From Pseudodesulfovibrio profundus (GTDB lineage Bacteria; Desulfobacterota; Desulfovibrionia; Desulfovibrionales; Desulfovibrionaceae): a DNA stretch of 64,000 bases. The notes under the pieces were generated by a model. That model ran no database searches, was not told the DNA's origin, and saw nothing but the letters and a program-made list of their open reading frames with translations. This document shows, piece by piece, positions 1-7,953 of the stretch. The number at the start of each line of letters is the position of its first letter. Position 1 is the stretch's first letter. Location: contig NZ_LT907975.1 in the NCBI RefSeq assembly GCF_900217235.1, forward strand, positions 186,001 to 250,000, in the 5' to 3' direction. A program made the position numbers and the translations under genes.

Positions 1-533
1 GCGGAATACTGGCCTGGAATATCTTCATAGCCGTGGACTACATCCGGGTCTGGTGAATCGCTGGTAAAGTGATCGACCATGACGTTCAGGATGTCGAGCT
101 TATCCGCATCTCGGACCAGCTTCACAATGGTTTCGTACTTGGTAGGCAGAGTTTTGGAGAGTTCTTTCAGGTTATGCTGGGCGATGGCGAGTCGGATGGT
201 GCGCCAGTCTCTCGAAGAGAGTTCGCCCGGAAGAGGAAGGTTGCGGAGAGTTTGTACACCGAGTCGTGCATGATTGGTGGAGATCCTGTCGTTGAATGTC
301 CCATATTCAACAAACTGAGGGAATCGGCCTATATCATGATACAGGGCCGCCAGTTGGCAAAGCTGATTTAAATGACCATCAATACATTCTCCGGCCATAA
401 TACTCTCTGCGCATTCCAACACCCTCATGGAATGGCCGAGTTTGAGCCGCAGCATCGCATCCTGCTCGTCCGTGCCGGTGTAGTGAGACTCTGCGAAGGC
501 GGTGAGTGTTTCTACATGTTCGGCAAGTGACAC
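1..533 (-). CDS. HD-domain phosphohydrolase (partial, 3' end off window)
   Basis: Translating the minus strand gives 177 codons that run off the left edge, so the C-terminus is missing. HD-superfamily metal ligands are visible: His34 in LGHSM, the His66-Asp67 pair in LYHDIGRF, a QHN motif near residue 122 and RDADKLD near 145. The family hydrolyses phosphate esters, often nucleotides; the substrate cannot be told here. The GTG start is chosen because it lies one base after the stop of the upstream small membrane gene, implying translational coupling. No ATG in this frame lies close enough upstream of the domain. Confidence 0.8.
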   Translation of the reverse strand, partial: MSLAEHVETLTAFAESHYTGTDEQDAMLRLKLGHSMRVLECAESIMAGECIDGHLNQLCQLAALYHDIGRFPQFVEYGTFNDRISTNHARLGVQTLRNLPLPGELSSRDWRTIRLAIAQHNLKELSKTLPTKYETIVKLVRDADKLDILNVMVDHFTSDSPDPDVVHGYEDIPGQYS

Positions 534-534
534 A

Positions 535-864
535 TCAATCTCTGAGTGCTTTCATTTTGATTTTGAATTCAATTTCGGAAATCTCGCCGCGTTCGAGCAG
601 GGCTTCCAGTTCGGCTCTTTCCTGACGACGTTCTTCTTCTGCTTCTCTGTCCATTTCCTCATCCCGGAAATAGCCGTTTGGTCCAAAAAGAACGCGTAAA
701 AATCCTATAATAACAGCAAAAATGAGTGCAACAAAGACCATTCTGGCGATTGCAGGGCCTATATGTTCGCCATAGCCTGCATTAAAGGGCCAGGCTCGCC
801 ATATGGGGCTATCCAGAAAATCAAAAAACTCGGTGACCATCTGAGGCAACTTATAAGAAAGCAT
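535..864 (-). CDS. Small membrane protein with SHOCT-like C-terminus
   Basis: 109 aa. One clear transmembrane segment lies at about residues 38-60 (rich in I, V, F, L, A), followed by a charged Glu/Arg helix. The last 25 residues (ELEALLERGEISEIEFKIK...) follow the SHOCT pattern of a short C-terminal oligomerisation/anchoring helix pair. The N-terminal 35 residues are aromatic-rich and probably periplasmic. Its stop is directly followed by the start of the HD-domain gene, so the two are likely cotranscribed. Function unknown; SHOCT assignment is by pattern only. Confidence 0.7.
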   Translation of the reverse strand: MLSYKLPQMVTEFFDFLDSPIWRAWPFNAGYGEHIGPAIARMVFVALIFAVIIGFLRVLFGPNGYFRDEEMDREAEEERRQERAELEALLERGEISEIEFKIKMKALRD

Positions 865-1055
865 TGAATTCTCCGCTAATCAAACATGTTCTGTACAGAG
901 GGGTTTCTACGTTGCTATACGCTGCCTTGCAAGACTTTTAGCGCGGTTGTGCAAGTCAGATTATCATCAGCTTGTGCTTGCTCTCGGTTGTGATTATCTT
1001 TCCGTTGAGTTTGCATTCGGCTTGGTGTAGGAGTTCAATGGCTCCGGGAGGTGTG

Positions 1056-1454
1056 ATGCGTATCCTGATTGTGGAAGATGAATTTACAAGTCGCAAGTTG
1101 TTGACGGCTTTTTTAAAGGATGTCGGCGAGTGTGATACTGCCGCCGATGGTGTCGAGTGCGTCGACATGTTTAAAAAAGCATTGGATGAAGGTCGACCAT
1201 ATGACTTGTTGTGTCTTGACATAATGATGCCCAACAAGGACGGACACCAGGCACTCAAGGAGATTCGAGCAATTGAGTTTGAGCGAGGGATTTTCTCGCC
1301 GGACGACGTAAAGGTGATGATGGTCACCGCGCTCAACGACCCTCAAACCGTGGTCAAGGCGTACTACAAAGGGGGGGCGGCAGCTTATCTGCCAAAACCC
1401 ATCGAAGTGGAAAGCTTACGCGCCATTCTCAGAGATCTGGGATTTATTGACTGA
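1056..1454 (+). CDS. Single-domain response regulator (CheY-like)
   Basis: 132 aa receiver domain with no output domain. The acidic pocket is Glu7-Asp8, the phospho-acceptor is Asp55 in LLCLDIMMP, Thr91 follows the fourth strand (MMVTALND) and Lys114 sits in the LPKP motif, so all conserved receiver residues are present. The ATG at 1056 is preceded by GGGAGG at 1046-1051; reading further upstream only adds non-conserved residues. It probably relays a phosphoryl group from a histidine kinase outside the window. It is distinct from the flagellar CheY at 12337-12717, with a longer loop before strand 4 (residues 70-85). Confidence 0.9.
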   Translation: MRILIVEDEFTSRKLLTAFLKDVGECDTAADGVECVDMFKKALDEGRPYDLLCLDIMMPNKDGHQALKEIRAIEFERGIFSPDDVKVMMVTALNDPQTVVKAYYKGGAAAYLPKPIEVESLRAILRDLGFID

Positions 1455-1481
1455 TAAACGGGACCAGTTTACACACATCAT

Positions 1482-2228
1482 ATGATTAAAACTATATTTT
1501 TGTTGCGGAGTATCGGTACGCAAGTCTTCTCTGCTACCGTAGCATCTGTCCTGATGCTGCTTGTAGCTGCGACTCCTGCCCTTGCCAATCAACAGGCCCC
1601 GGCGACGGGTGGCAGTGTGCTCAATATTTTGTTGCTTGCGCTTATTGCGTATTTTCTCGTACGCATGTTTCGTCGCCGATCCGGCGGTGATGATTCCCGC
1701 CCCGGGAATTGGACACAAAACGATTCTGAAGAAAAGAAAGGGCGGGTCATTCGTCCAATGGACCGCCATGAAGCTGCCCGAAGCGCATGGGACCACTTGC
1801 GTTCTGACAGTGATTCAGCAGATGTCGATTCTCATGTCAGTTCACCTGTCGAAACGGGGGGATTCAATGAAGCTGAGTTTCTGGAAGGAGCTAAGCTGTT
1901 CTTTTCTCGTTTCCAGCAGGCGGCAGACGATCGCGATTTCGAACAATTGAAAGTATTTTTGTCTGATGAAGTGTACGCAGACGCTGTTCTGAATGCTCAA
2001 AACAATCCAGGGGATGTTACCGAAATCATGTTGCTCAATGCTCGCATGATGGAGATGAAGCAGGAAGACAACAAAACGTTTGCTACAGTTTTTTATGACG
2101 CTCAGGTTCGTAAAGGCGGGCCCGGCGGTCAGTCGCAACATTTGCGGAGCGTTTGGGAATTTTCTCGTGATGATTCCGTGGATAACGGTCTGTGGACTCT
2201 GGAAAAAATCAATAAAGTAGACCAATAG
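1482..2228 (+). CDS. Tim44-like domain membrane protein
   Basis: 248 aa. A hydrophobic N-terminus (residues 10-35, ending in an Ala-Leu-Ala-Asn cleavage-like site) is followed by a second hydrophobic segment at about 46-62 and a basic FRRR stop-transfer. After an acidic, low-complexity linker, residues 130-245 form a Tim44-like alpha+beta domain (the NTF2-like fold found in mitochondrial Tim44). Bacterial Tim44 proteins are inner-membrane anchored, and their role in bacteria is not settled. It sits 23 nt upstream of the methyltransferase gene and is probably the first gene of the methyltransferase-YcaO transcript. Confidence 0.75.
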   Translation: MIKTIFLLRSIGTQVFSATVASVLMLLVAATPALANQQAPATGGSVLNILLLALIAYFLVRMFRRRSGGDDSRPGNWTQNDSEEKKGRVIRPMDRHEAARSAWDHLRSDSDSADVDSHVSSPVETGGFNEAEFLEGAKLFFSRFQQAADDRDFEQLKVFLSDEVYADAVLNAQNNPGDVTEIMLLNARMMEMKQEDNKTFATVFYDAQVRKGGPGGQSQHLRSVWEFSRDDSVDNGLWTLEKINKVDQ

Positions 2229-2250
2229 CGTTAGGCTTTGGGGAGGTACG

Positions 2251-2967
2251 ATGGCTGAAAAGTCATACGATCTGACTCTGCCCATGGACAAGCTGATCGA
2301 TATTGCCGTGAATAAATTCGGTGATGTTGAATTTCAGGATGTGGCCGTGGGGGGAGAGTCTTTCAAGGTGTTGCAGATTAAAAATATGCAGCAGTATATT
2401 GACAAACTCATGGATAAAACTCGTGCTGGAAAGAGTGTGGTTTTGCCGCTTTGGGCAAAACTGTGGCCTGCCAGCATGGTGATGGGACACTCTCTTTCCA
2501 AATTCTCTTTAAGCGATGATGCAGAGGTTTTGGAAATTGGCGGCGGCGCAGCGCTTTCAGCTCTTGTGCTGGCGCGCAGAGGGTTCTCGGTCACCGTGAC
2601 AGATATAGACCAGGACGCGTTGCTGTTCAGCCGCATCAATGCCTTGAAGAATGATGTGGGAGAGCGCTTTACGGTTGTCAGCAGTGATTTCCAGAATGGC
2701 TTGGGCAAACACTATGACTGTATAGTTGCTTGCGAGTTGCTTTATGAAGAAAAGCAGTTCGATCTGCTGGCTTCATTTATTGATAAGAACCTCGTTCAAG
2801 CTGAGTCCGGAGAAGTATTTCTTTCTTTGGATCTTAAGCGCGTTGCTCAGAATTTCTTTAAAGAGAGCAGCGAGGTTTTCAAAATCATGAAATCGACTGC
2901 AACGTTCAAGGAGCAAGATACAGGTGAAGCCAAACCTGTAAATCTGTTCCGTTTCAAAAGGAAATAG
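2251..2967 (+). CDS. Class I SAM methyltransferase, Methyltransf_16 type
   Basis: 238 aa. The SAM-binding motif I is LEIGGGAA at 94-101, the acidic end of strand 2 is TDID at 117-120, and the family-typical PLWAKLWP motif lies at 66-73. The ACELLYEE stretch near 160-167 takes the place of the catalytic post-motif II loop. PxWAxxWP plus this loop is characteristic of the family that includes protein lysine methyltransferases such as ETFB-KMT, so a protein substrate is likely but unproven. RBS GGGGAGG lies at 2239-2245. The stop is 2 nt from the GTG start of the YcaO gene, so the pair is translationally coupled. A role in the same modification pathway as YcaO is inference. Confidence 0.8.
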   Translation: MAEKSYDLTLPMDKLIDIAVNKFGDVEFQDVAVGGESFKVLQIKNMQQYIDKLMDKTRAGKSVVLPLWAKLWPASMVMGHSLSKFSLSDDAEVLEIGGGAALSALVLARRGFSVTVTDIDQDALLFSRINALKNDVGERFTVVSSDFQNGLGKHYDCIVACELLYEEKQFDLLASFIDKNLVQAESGEVFLSLDLKRVAQNFFKESSEVFKIMKSTATFKEQDTGEAKPVNLFRFKRK

Positions 2968-2969
2968 AC

Positions 2970-4697
2970 GTGATCGTTCTTAAGGACTGCAATAAGCAGT
3001 ATACAACCGATCAGGACAAGGCTTGCTCCCCGCAGGAAACTGTAGCCCGGGTCAGAGACCTGTTGGCAAAGAAATGTGAAGGTGTGTTGGCTGAAACCGA
3101 TCAGGTGGACACCGGACGTTTGGGTATTCCTGTCTTTGTCTCCAAATGTGGGCCGGCTGCAAAAGCTGTCATGCCGACTCGAAAGCAGATGGGTAAAGGG
3201 GCTTCACCGGAACAGGCGGAAGCTTCCGCTCTCATGGAACTTGTTGAACGCTTTTCGTATTTCAGCTTTTGGTCCAACGAAGAGAATTTCGTTAAGTTGA
3301 CGTGGTCTGAAGCTATTGAGAAGTGGCCTGGCCAGGTGATGGATATTTCCAGGATTTCTTGTTCTGTGGACGAAGACATCGCTGACGATGATGCCGTCCG
3401 GCTGATGGACCTGCATAAGTGGCGTTTCCATCCTGCAATGAATATTGCGACCGGTGAACACGAGTACGTTCCTTTGGATTGGTTCAAGAAATTAAATGAA
3501 TTCAACGGTTCCTCTGCGGGTAACACGTTTGAAGAGTCGATATCCCAAGGTGGTTGCGAGCTGGTTGAACGGCATGTTTGTGCTGTCATTGATCGGACGC
3601 GTCCGACACTGCCGACCATTGATTTGAATTCTTCGGATGATCCAGTCTTCAAACGCCTTGTCCAGTGCTTTGAGAAGAATGGTATTACGCTGATCCTCAA
3701 GGACTTTTCCATGGATTACCCGGTGCCGACAGTTGGCGCCATTGCATGGGATGGCAAAACGTTTCCTGCATTGAGTGAAATTGTTTTCACTGCTGGTACT
3801 GCTGCATCGCCTCTGAAGGCAGCCGTGCGTGCAATTACCGAGGTTGCTCAGTTGGCCGGTGATTTTGAAACCAGTCGCGTTTACGAAGCTTCCGGGTTGC
3901 CCAAGTTCACTGATCTTGAGCAGGTGAAATGGCTTCAGGAAGGGGAGATTGTCCCTCTAGATTCGCTTCCTTCCGTAGAAGACGGCAATATCTACGTGGA
4001 ATTGATGACCCTGGCCAAGGGCCTTGAGTCGGGCGGTACCCCGCTTTATTCGGTAGACACCCGTCATCCGGACCTGATGGTAACAACGAACTACAATTTT
4101 GTTCCAGGGTTTGATTTTCGTGAAAGGACACCAAATCGCAGCATAGGTCTTTTTGTCGGTCGTATTCTGGCTGAAGACGCAGACTTTGGAGATGCCTTGG
4201 AAGGGCTTGATGTAATAGAAGATATATATCCTGATTCATACTTCCTTCCGTTCTTCAGAGGTCTGTTGGCTTTGCGGATGGGAGATGTAGAATACGCAAT
4301 CGAGCAGTTTGACGCTGCCGAGCCCCTCCAGCCAGCCAACGAGGAACGAGCACTTGCAGCTTTCTATCAGGCTTATGCGCTGTCTCAGTTGGAACGTTGG
4401 GAAGAGACCGTCAAGCCTCTTGATCGAGCCATTCAGTTGGACAACGATTGTAAGGAATTCTTCAATCTTCGAGGGGTTGCACACTTCAAGGCCGAGCGAT
4501 ACGCGGAGGCTGCACAGGATTTCCAAGCTTCACTGACTATCGACAGTGGCACGGCTCATGATCTTGCCAATCTCGGTCTTTGTCATAAATTCATGGGAAA
4601 TGAGTCTGAAGCTCTTGACTATCTTGGAGCAGCGCTTAAGTTGGACCCAGAGTTGGAATATGCTCGGGCTCACTATGATGAAATAAAGCAATCCTAG
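2970..4697 (+). CDS. YcaO-domain protein with C-terminal TPR repeats
   Basis: 575 aa from a GTG start 2 nt after the upstream stop; AAAGGA at 2957-2962 serves as RBS. YcaO ATP-binding motifs are visible: GKGASPEQAEASALMELVER at about 75-94 and SSAGNTFEES at 181-190, followed by CELVER. Residues about 390-570 are TPR helices (for example AFYQAYALSQLERW, ANLGLCHKFMGNESEAL). YcaO enzymes activate amide backbones with ATP to form azolines or thioamides; E. coli YcaO, which also has a C-terminal TPR-type region, supports RimO-dependent methylthiolation of ribosomal protein S12. No precursor peptide, TfuA or dehydrogenase gene is adjacent. The next gene downstream is dsrC, on its own promoter. Confidence 0.85.
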   Translation: MIVLKDCNKQYTTDQDKACSPQETVARVRDLLAKKCEGVLAETDQVDTGRLGIPVFVSKCGPAAKAVMPTRKQMGKGASPEQAEASALMELVERFSYFSFWSNEENFVKLTWSEAIEKWPGQVMDISRISCSVDEDIADDDAVRLMDLHKWRFHPAMNIATGEHEYVPLDWFKKLNEFNGSSAGNTFEESISQGGCELVERHVCAVIDRTRPTLPTIDLNSSDDPVFKRLVQCFEKNGITLILKDFSMDYPVPTVGAIAWDGKTFPALSEIVFTAGTAASPLKAAVRAITEVAQLAGDFETSRVYEASGLPKFTDLEQVKWLQEGEIVPLDSLPSVEDGNIYVELMTLAKGLESGGTPLYSVDTRHPDLMVTTNYNFVPGFDFRERTPNRSIGLFVGRILAEDADFGDALEGLDVIEDIYPDSYFLPFFRGLLALRMGDVEYAIEQFDAAEPLQPANEERALAAFYQAYALSQLERWEETVKPLDRAIQLDNDCKEFFNLRGVAHFKAERYAEAAQDFQASLTIDSGTAHDLANLGLCHKFMGNESEALDYLGAALKLDPELEYARAHYDEIKQS

Positions 4698-4753
4698 TGG
4701 GTTGGATCGTGTTTCCAGGCCCCGTGATTGTTGTTTTGAAATGCTAAGGATGC

Positions 4754-4782
4754 TTGACAAGACAAAAGGGGAGAAGTAATGT
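4754..4782 (+). promoter_or_regulatory. sigma-70 promoter of dsrC
   Basis: TTGACA at 4754-4759 and TAATGT at 4777-4782 are separated by 17 nt. Transcription would begin near 4789, giving a leader of about 118 nt before dsrC. The perfect -35 fits the very high expression usual for dsrC. Confidence 0.7.
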
Positions 4783-4820
4783 CCCCCCACGGTTTTGGCC
4801 GTATCTTTATATAGGTATCA

Positions 4821-4871
4821 AACAGCGGATCGCTGTTTACATGGATATGGTTGCTCCGAATTGTGTCGGAG
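4821..4871 (+). other. Two tandem hairpins in the dsrC leader
   Basis: AACAGCG/CGCTGTT (4821-4827 and 4831-4837, loop GAT) and CTCCGA/TCGGAG (4854-4859 and 4866-4871, loop of 6) lie between the predicted start of transcription and the AGGAGG RBS at 4895-4900. Neither is followed by a T-run, so they are not terminators; mRNA stabilisation is the simplest reading. Confidence 0.5.
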
Positions 4872-4906
4872 TCCATCTTGAAAAACTATCCACTTAGGAG
4901 GATAAA

Positions 4907-5224
4907 ATGGCTGTTGTTGAATACCAGGGTACTTCTTTTGAGGTTGATGAGGACGGTTTCCTGCAGAAATTCGAAGACTGGACCCCTGATTGGGTTGAGT
5001 ACGTAAAAGAGTCTGAAGGCATCAAGGAAATCACCGAAGATCACCAGAAAGTCATCGACTTCCTGCAGGACTACTACAAGAAGAACGGCATCGCACCGAT
5101 GGTCCGTATCCTCTCCAAGGTCACTGGCTTCAAACTGAAGCAGATCTACGAGCTGTTCCCCTCCGGACCTGGTAAGGGAGCCTGTAAGATGGCTGGCCTG
5201 CCCAAGCCCACCGGCTGCGTATAG
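4907..5224 (+). CDS. dsrC: DsrC, sulfur carrier of dissimilatory sulfite reduction
   Basis: 105 aa, full length. The C-terminal arm GKGACKMAGLPKPTGCV carries the two redox cysteines Cys93 and Cys104, 11 residues apart as in all functional DsrC; these form the DsrC trisulfide during sulfite reduction by DsrAB, which is then reduced by DsrMKJOP. Presence of both cysteines separates true DsrC from TusE/RspA paralogues. Strong RBS AGGAGG 7 nt before the ATG. It is monocistronic between its own promoter and a strong terminator, with dsrAB not in this window, the usual arrangement in sulfate reducers. Codon choice is noticeably biased to C-ending codons (AAG, GAC, ATC) relative to neighbours, as expected of a very highly expressed gene. 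Confidence 0.97.
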   Translation: MAVVEYQGTSFEVDEDGFLQKFEDWTPDWVEYVKESEGIKEITEDHQKVIDFLQDYYKKNGIAPMVRILSKVTGFKLKQIYELFPSGPGKGACKMAGLPKPTGCV

Positions 5225-5246
5225 TTCGCAATCGAGCTTGATATTC

Positions 5247-5277
5247 AAAGGGTGGAAGTTAACCTTCCACCCTTTTT
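5247..5277 (+). terminator. Intrinsic terminator of dsrC
   Basis: Perfect 9-bp stem GGGTGGAAG/CTTCCACCC (5250-5258, 5264-5272) with a 5-nt loop and a TTTTT tract. Confidence 0.9.
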
Positions 5278-5403
5278 CATTTTTCCCTACGTCGGTTGTC
5301 TTGGTGTCGACGCTATCGCAGGCTTTTGGCTGTAAGCTATTTTCTCGAAACTATGTTGCTCATGCCGGTTTCATGGGCTAGTGTTTTTGAAGTATTTTTT
5401 TTC

Positions 5404-5432
5404 TTGCCAAGCGATGGTACAGTGCGTATAAG
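5404..5432 (+). promoter_or_regulatory. sigma-70 promoter of rpmE
   Basis: TTGCCA at 5404-5409 and TATAAG at 5427-5432, spacing 17. The RBS ACAGGAG at 5457-5463 follows after a short leader. Confidence 0.65.
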
Positions 5433-5469
5433 ACCGAGTTCCGAACGAAATTAATGACAGGAGTACGTC

Positions 5470-5694
5470 ATGAAAGCCGATATTCATCCGAAGACCTACA
5501 AGGCTAACTTCCGTTGCCACTGTGGCTACGAAGCCGAATTGCTGACCACCAAAGGCGAGCAGCTTGAAGTCGAAATCTGCTCCAACTGCCATCCTTTCTA
5601 CACTGGAAAGCAGCGTTTTGTTGATACTGCCGGTCGTATTGATCGCTTCCGTAAGAAGTACGCAGCCTTCGGCAAAAACAAAGATTCCAAGTAA
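5470..5694 (+). CDS. rpmE: 50S ribosomal protein L31
   Basis: 74 aa, the normal length for L31. It is the zinc-containing type: CHCG at residues 16-19 and CSNC at 37-40 give the cysteine ligands. The C-terminus has the family signature [21 protein letters not shown] gene order of rpmE, DUF1385, prfA, prmC is recurrent in bacteria and is seen here. Own promoter upstream; a long hairpin follows downstream. Confidence 0.97.
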   Translation: MKADIHPKTYKANFRCHCGYEAELLTTKGEQLEVEICSNCHPFYTGKQRFVDTAGRIDRFRKKYAAFGKNKDSK

Positions 5695-5721
5695 CTTCTT
5701 TTCACGGCGTAAAGCCGCTGT

Positions 5722-5769
5722 ATATGCCTTCGTTGGGGTAGCTTTAGAGCTCGCCCTTCGGAGGCATAT
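5722..5769 (+). other. Extended hairpin between rpmE and the DUF1385 gene
   Basis: Outer arms ATATGCCTTCG (5722-5732) and CGGAGGCATAT (5759-5769) pair with one mismatch. Inside, GGG pairs with CCC and AGCT with AGCT around a TTAG loop. No T-run follows (TGCTTTATC), so it is at best a weak terminator; a processed or regulatory mRNA structure is possible. Confidence 0.5.
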
Positions 5770-5913
5770 TGCTTTATCTGGCAATTGAAAAATACTGTCA
5801 GTCGATCTTTACAAACGACGATTAATTCATAATTGTGGTTTGTACAGTGCACAGCGCAAGAGGTTTGCGCACGACGTGCCACATACCTTTTCTTCTTATC
5901 GGAGGGTGACTGG

Positions 5914-6861
5914 TTGAATTTGAGAGGATTGTTTGCTTTGGCCGCACCGCAGTCTGTTGGCGGGCAGGCTGTAATCGAAGGTGTCATGATGCGCGCCAAG
6001 GATACACTTGCCATTGCCATTCGTAAGGCTGACGGAGAAATTGTTACCGAGGTTCGTCCCTGGTTCTCTCTTTCCATTCATCCTTGGTTGAAAAAACCGT
6101 TTCTCCGCGGATTTCCAATTCTCATGGAAACCATGGTAAATGGCATCAAAGCCCTCAATTATTCAGCTGTCCAAGCGGCAGAAGATGATGACGATGATAC
6201 AGAGCTGACTAGCTGGCATCTGATTTTAACAATGGTACTTGCTCTGGGTGCAGCGCTCGGACTTTTCGTTGTTCTTCCGCACTTTCTTTCTGTTGGCATG
6301 GAGTATCTTGGCCTTGCTGGTGATGTCGATTCTTTGAGTTTTCACATCTGGGATGGTATCATTAAAATGGTCGTCTTTGTCGGGTACATCCTTGCCATTT
6401 CGTACATCCCCGACATCAAGAGAGTCTTTCAGTACCACGGAGCCGAGCATAAAGTGATATGGACCTGGGAAGAGGGCAAGGAATTGTCGCCTGTCTCCAC
6501 TCGTCTTTACAGTCGCCTTCATCCACGTTGCGGCACTGCTTTTCTTCTTTTTGTTCTTGTTATTTCTATTTTACTCTATGCAGTGCTTGTGCCGTATCTT
6601 TTGACCTTTTATTCTCCTGAATATTTTGTTTTCAAACATCTGTACATTGTAGGCCTGAAGTTGTTTCTCATGATCCCTGTCAGCAATATTGCGTATGAGA
6701 TGATCAAATTTTCGGGCAAATACAGCAAGTCCATGTTGTGCAAGATCATGTGTTGGCCTGGCATGATGATGCAGATGCTTACCACCAAAGAACCTGATGA
6801 CAGTCAGATTGAAGTGGCTATTGCCGCTTTGGAGTGCGCCGTCAATACCAAGGAGTCATAG
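5914..6861 (+). CDS. DUF1385 family membrane protein (YqhQ-like)
   Basis: 315 aa from a TTG start chosen because GGAGGG (5901-5906) lies 7 nt upstream; the earlier in-frame ATG at 5833 adds residues without similarity and overlaps the hairpin region. N-terminal GGQAVIEGVMMR is the family signature. Several membrane spans lie around residues 95-115, 140-160, 205-235 and 245-265. A conserved YHGAEHK stretch near residue 170 and HPRCGTAF near 200 contain His/Cys residues that could bind metal. Function unknown. It sits 3 nt upstream of prfA, so it is cotranscribed with the termination factor gene. Confidence 0.85.
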   Translation: MNLRGLFALAAPQSVGGQAVIEGVMMRAKDTLAIAIRKADGEIVTEVRPWFSLSIHPWLKKPFLRGFPILMETMVNGIKALNYSAVQAAEDDDDDTELTSWHLILTMVLALGAALGLFVVLPHFLSVGMEYLGLAGDVDSLSFHIWDGIIKMVVFVGYILAISYIPDIKRVFQYHGAEHKVIWTWEEGKELSPVSTRLYSRLHPRCGTAFLLFVLVISILLYAVLVPYLLTFYSPEYFVFKHLYIVGLKLFLMIPVSNIAYEMIKFSGKYSKSMLCKIMCWPGMMMQMLTTKEPDDSQIEVAIAALECAVNTKES

Positions 6862-6864
6862 ACC

Positions 6865-7932
6865 ATGTTTGGCAAGCTTGAAGAAATTGAAGCGAAATAC
6901 GAGGAACTGGAGCAGGAGCTTGCCCAGCCGGATATCTTTAATGACCAGGAGCGCTACAAGAAGGTTTCTAAAGCGCACGCTGATCTTGGTGAAATCGTAG
7001 CTGTTTTTCGTGATTATCGGCAAGTTGTTCAGGATTTGCAGGATAATCGCGAGATGCTCCATGACTCAGATCCTGACATTCAGGAAATGGCTAAAATGGA
7101 GATCGACGAGCTTGAGCCACAGATCCCTTCCCTTGAAGACCGACTCAAGGTTTTGCTTCTGCCCAAAGACCCCATGGATGAGAAGAATATCATTCTTGAA
7201 ATCCGAGCTGGTACCGGCGGCGATGAGGCTGCTTTGTTCGCTGCTGATCTTTACAGAATGTATAGTCGGTATGCTGAGAACAACGGCTGGAAAGTCGAGG
7301 AGATGAGCTCCAACTCTACTGGATCAGGGGGCCTGAAAGAAGTCATTGCCACCATTTCCGGTGACATGGTTTACAGTAAACTGAAATTTGAATCCGGTAC
7401 CCATCGTGTCCAACGTGTGCCGGCGACAGAATCGCAGGGACGTATTCACACTTCCGCTGTAACTGTTGCCATTATGCCTGAAGCTGAAGAGGTTGACGTG
7501 GATCTTCGCAACGAGGATTTGCGAATCGATGTTTTCAGAGCTTCCGGGCCAGGCGGACAGTCTGTTAATACCACTGACTCGGCTATTCGTGTAACTCATG
7601 TACCTACTGGGTTGGTCGTTATTTGCCAGGATGAAAAGTCCCAGCATAAGAATAAAGCCAAAGCCCTCAAGGTCCTGCGTTCAAGATTGTTGCAGCTGGA
7701 GCAGGAGAAGGCAAAAGCCGAAGAAGATGCTACGCGCCGTAGCCAAGTCGGTAGCGGTGATCGTTCCGAGCGTATTCGGACATACAACTTCCCGCAGGGA
7801 CGCGTATCGGATCATCGAATCAACTTGACTCTACATTCGCTTCATAAAGTAATGGAAGGCGAGATTGATGAAATGACCGATGCGTTGATCAGTCATTTCC
7901 AGGCCGAAGCCATGAAAGGGCAGGGGCAGTAG
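6865..7932 (+). CDS. prfA: Peptide chain release factor 1
   Basis: 355 aa, normal length. The GGQ peptidyl-hydrolysis motif lies in [19 protein letters not shown] near residue 230, and the UAA/UAG-reading PxT tripeptide is PAT in [10 protein letters not shown]. Absence of the RF2 SPF motif and of a programmed frameshift confirms RF1. Starts 3 nt after the DUF1385 stop. The downstream prmC product methylates the Gln of GGQ, so enzyme and substrate are cotranscribed. Confidence 0.97.
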   Translation: MFGKLEEIEAKYEELEQELAQPDIFNDQERYKKVSKAHADLGEIVAVFRDYRQVVQDLQDNREMLHDSDPDIQEMAKMEIDELEPQIPSLEDRLKVLLLPKDPMDEKNIILEIRAGTGGDEAALFAADLYRMYSRYAENNGWKVEEMSSNSTGSGGLKEVIATISGDMVYSKLKFESGTHRVQRVPATESQGRIHTSAVTVAIMPEAEEVDVDLRNEDLRIDVFRASGPGGQSVNTTDSAIRVTHVPTGLVVICQDEKSQHKNKAKALKVLRSRLLQLEQEKAKAEEDATRRSQVGSGDRSERIRTYNFPQGRVSDHRINLTLHSLHKVMEGEIDEMTDALISHFQAEAMKGQGQ

Positions 7933-7953
7933 CTCGTTAGCCCCCGTCGATTG

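Noticed and set aside
69-371. Plus-strand frames at the left edge
   Set aside because: They are antisense to the HD-domain gene, whose metal-binding motifs read clearly on the minus strand.
972-1055. Upstream extension of the response regulator
   Set aside because: The added 28 residues are not receiver-like and the RBS sits right before the internal ATG at 1056.
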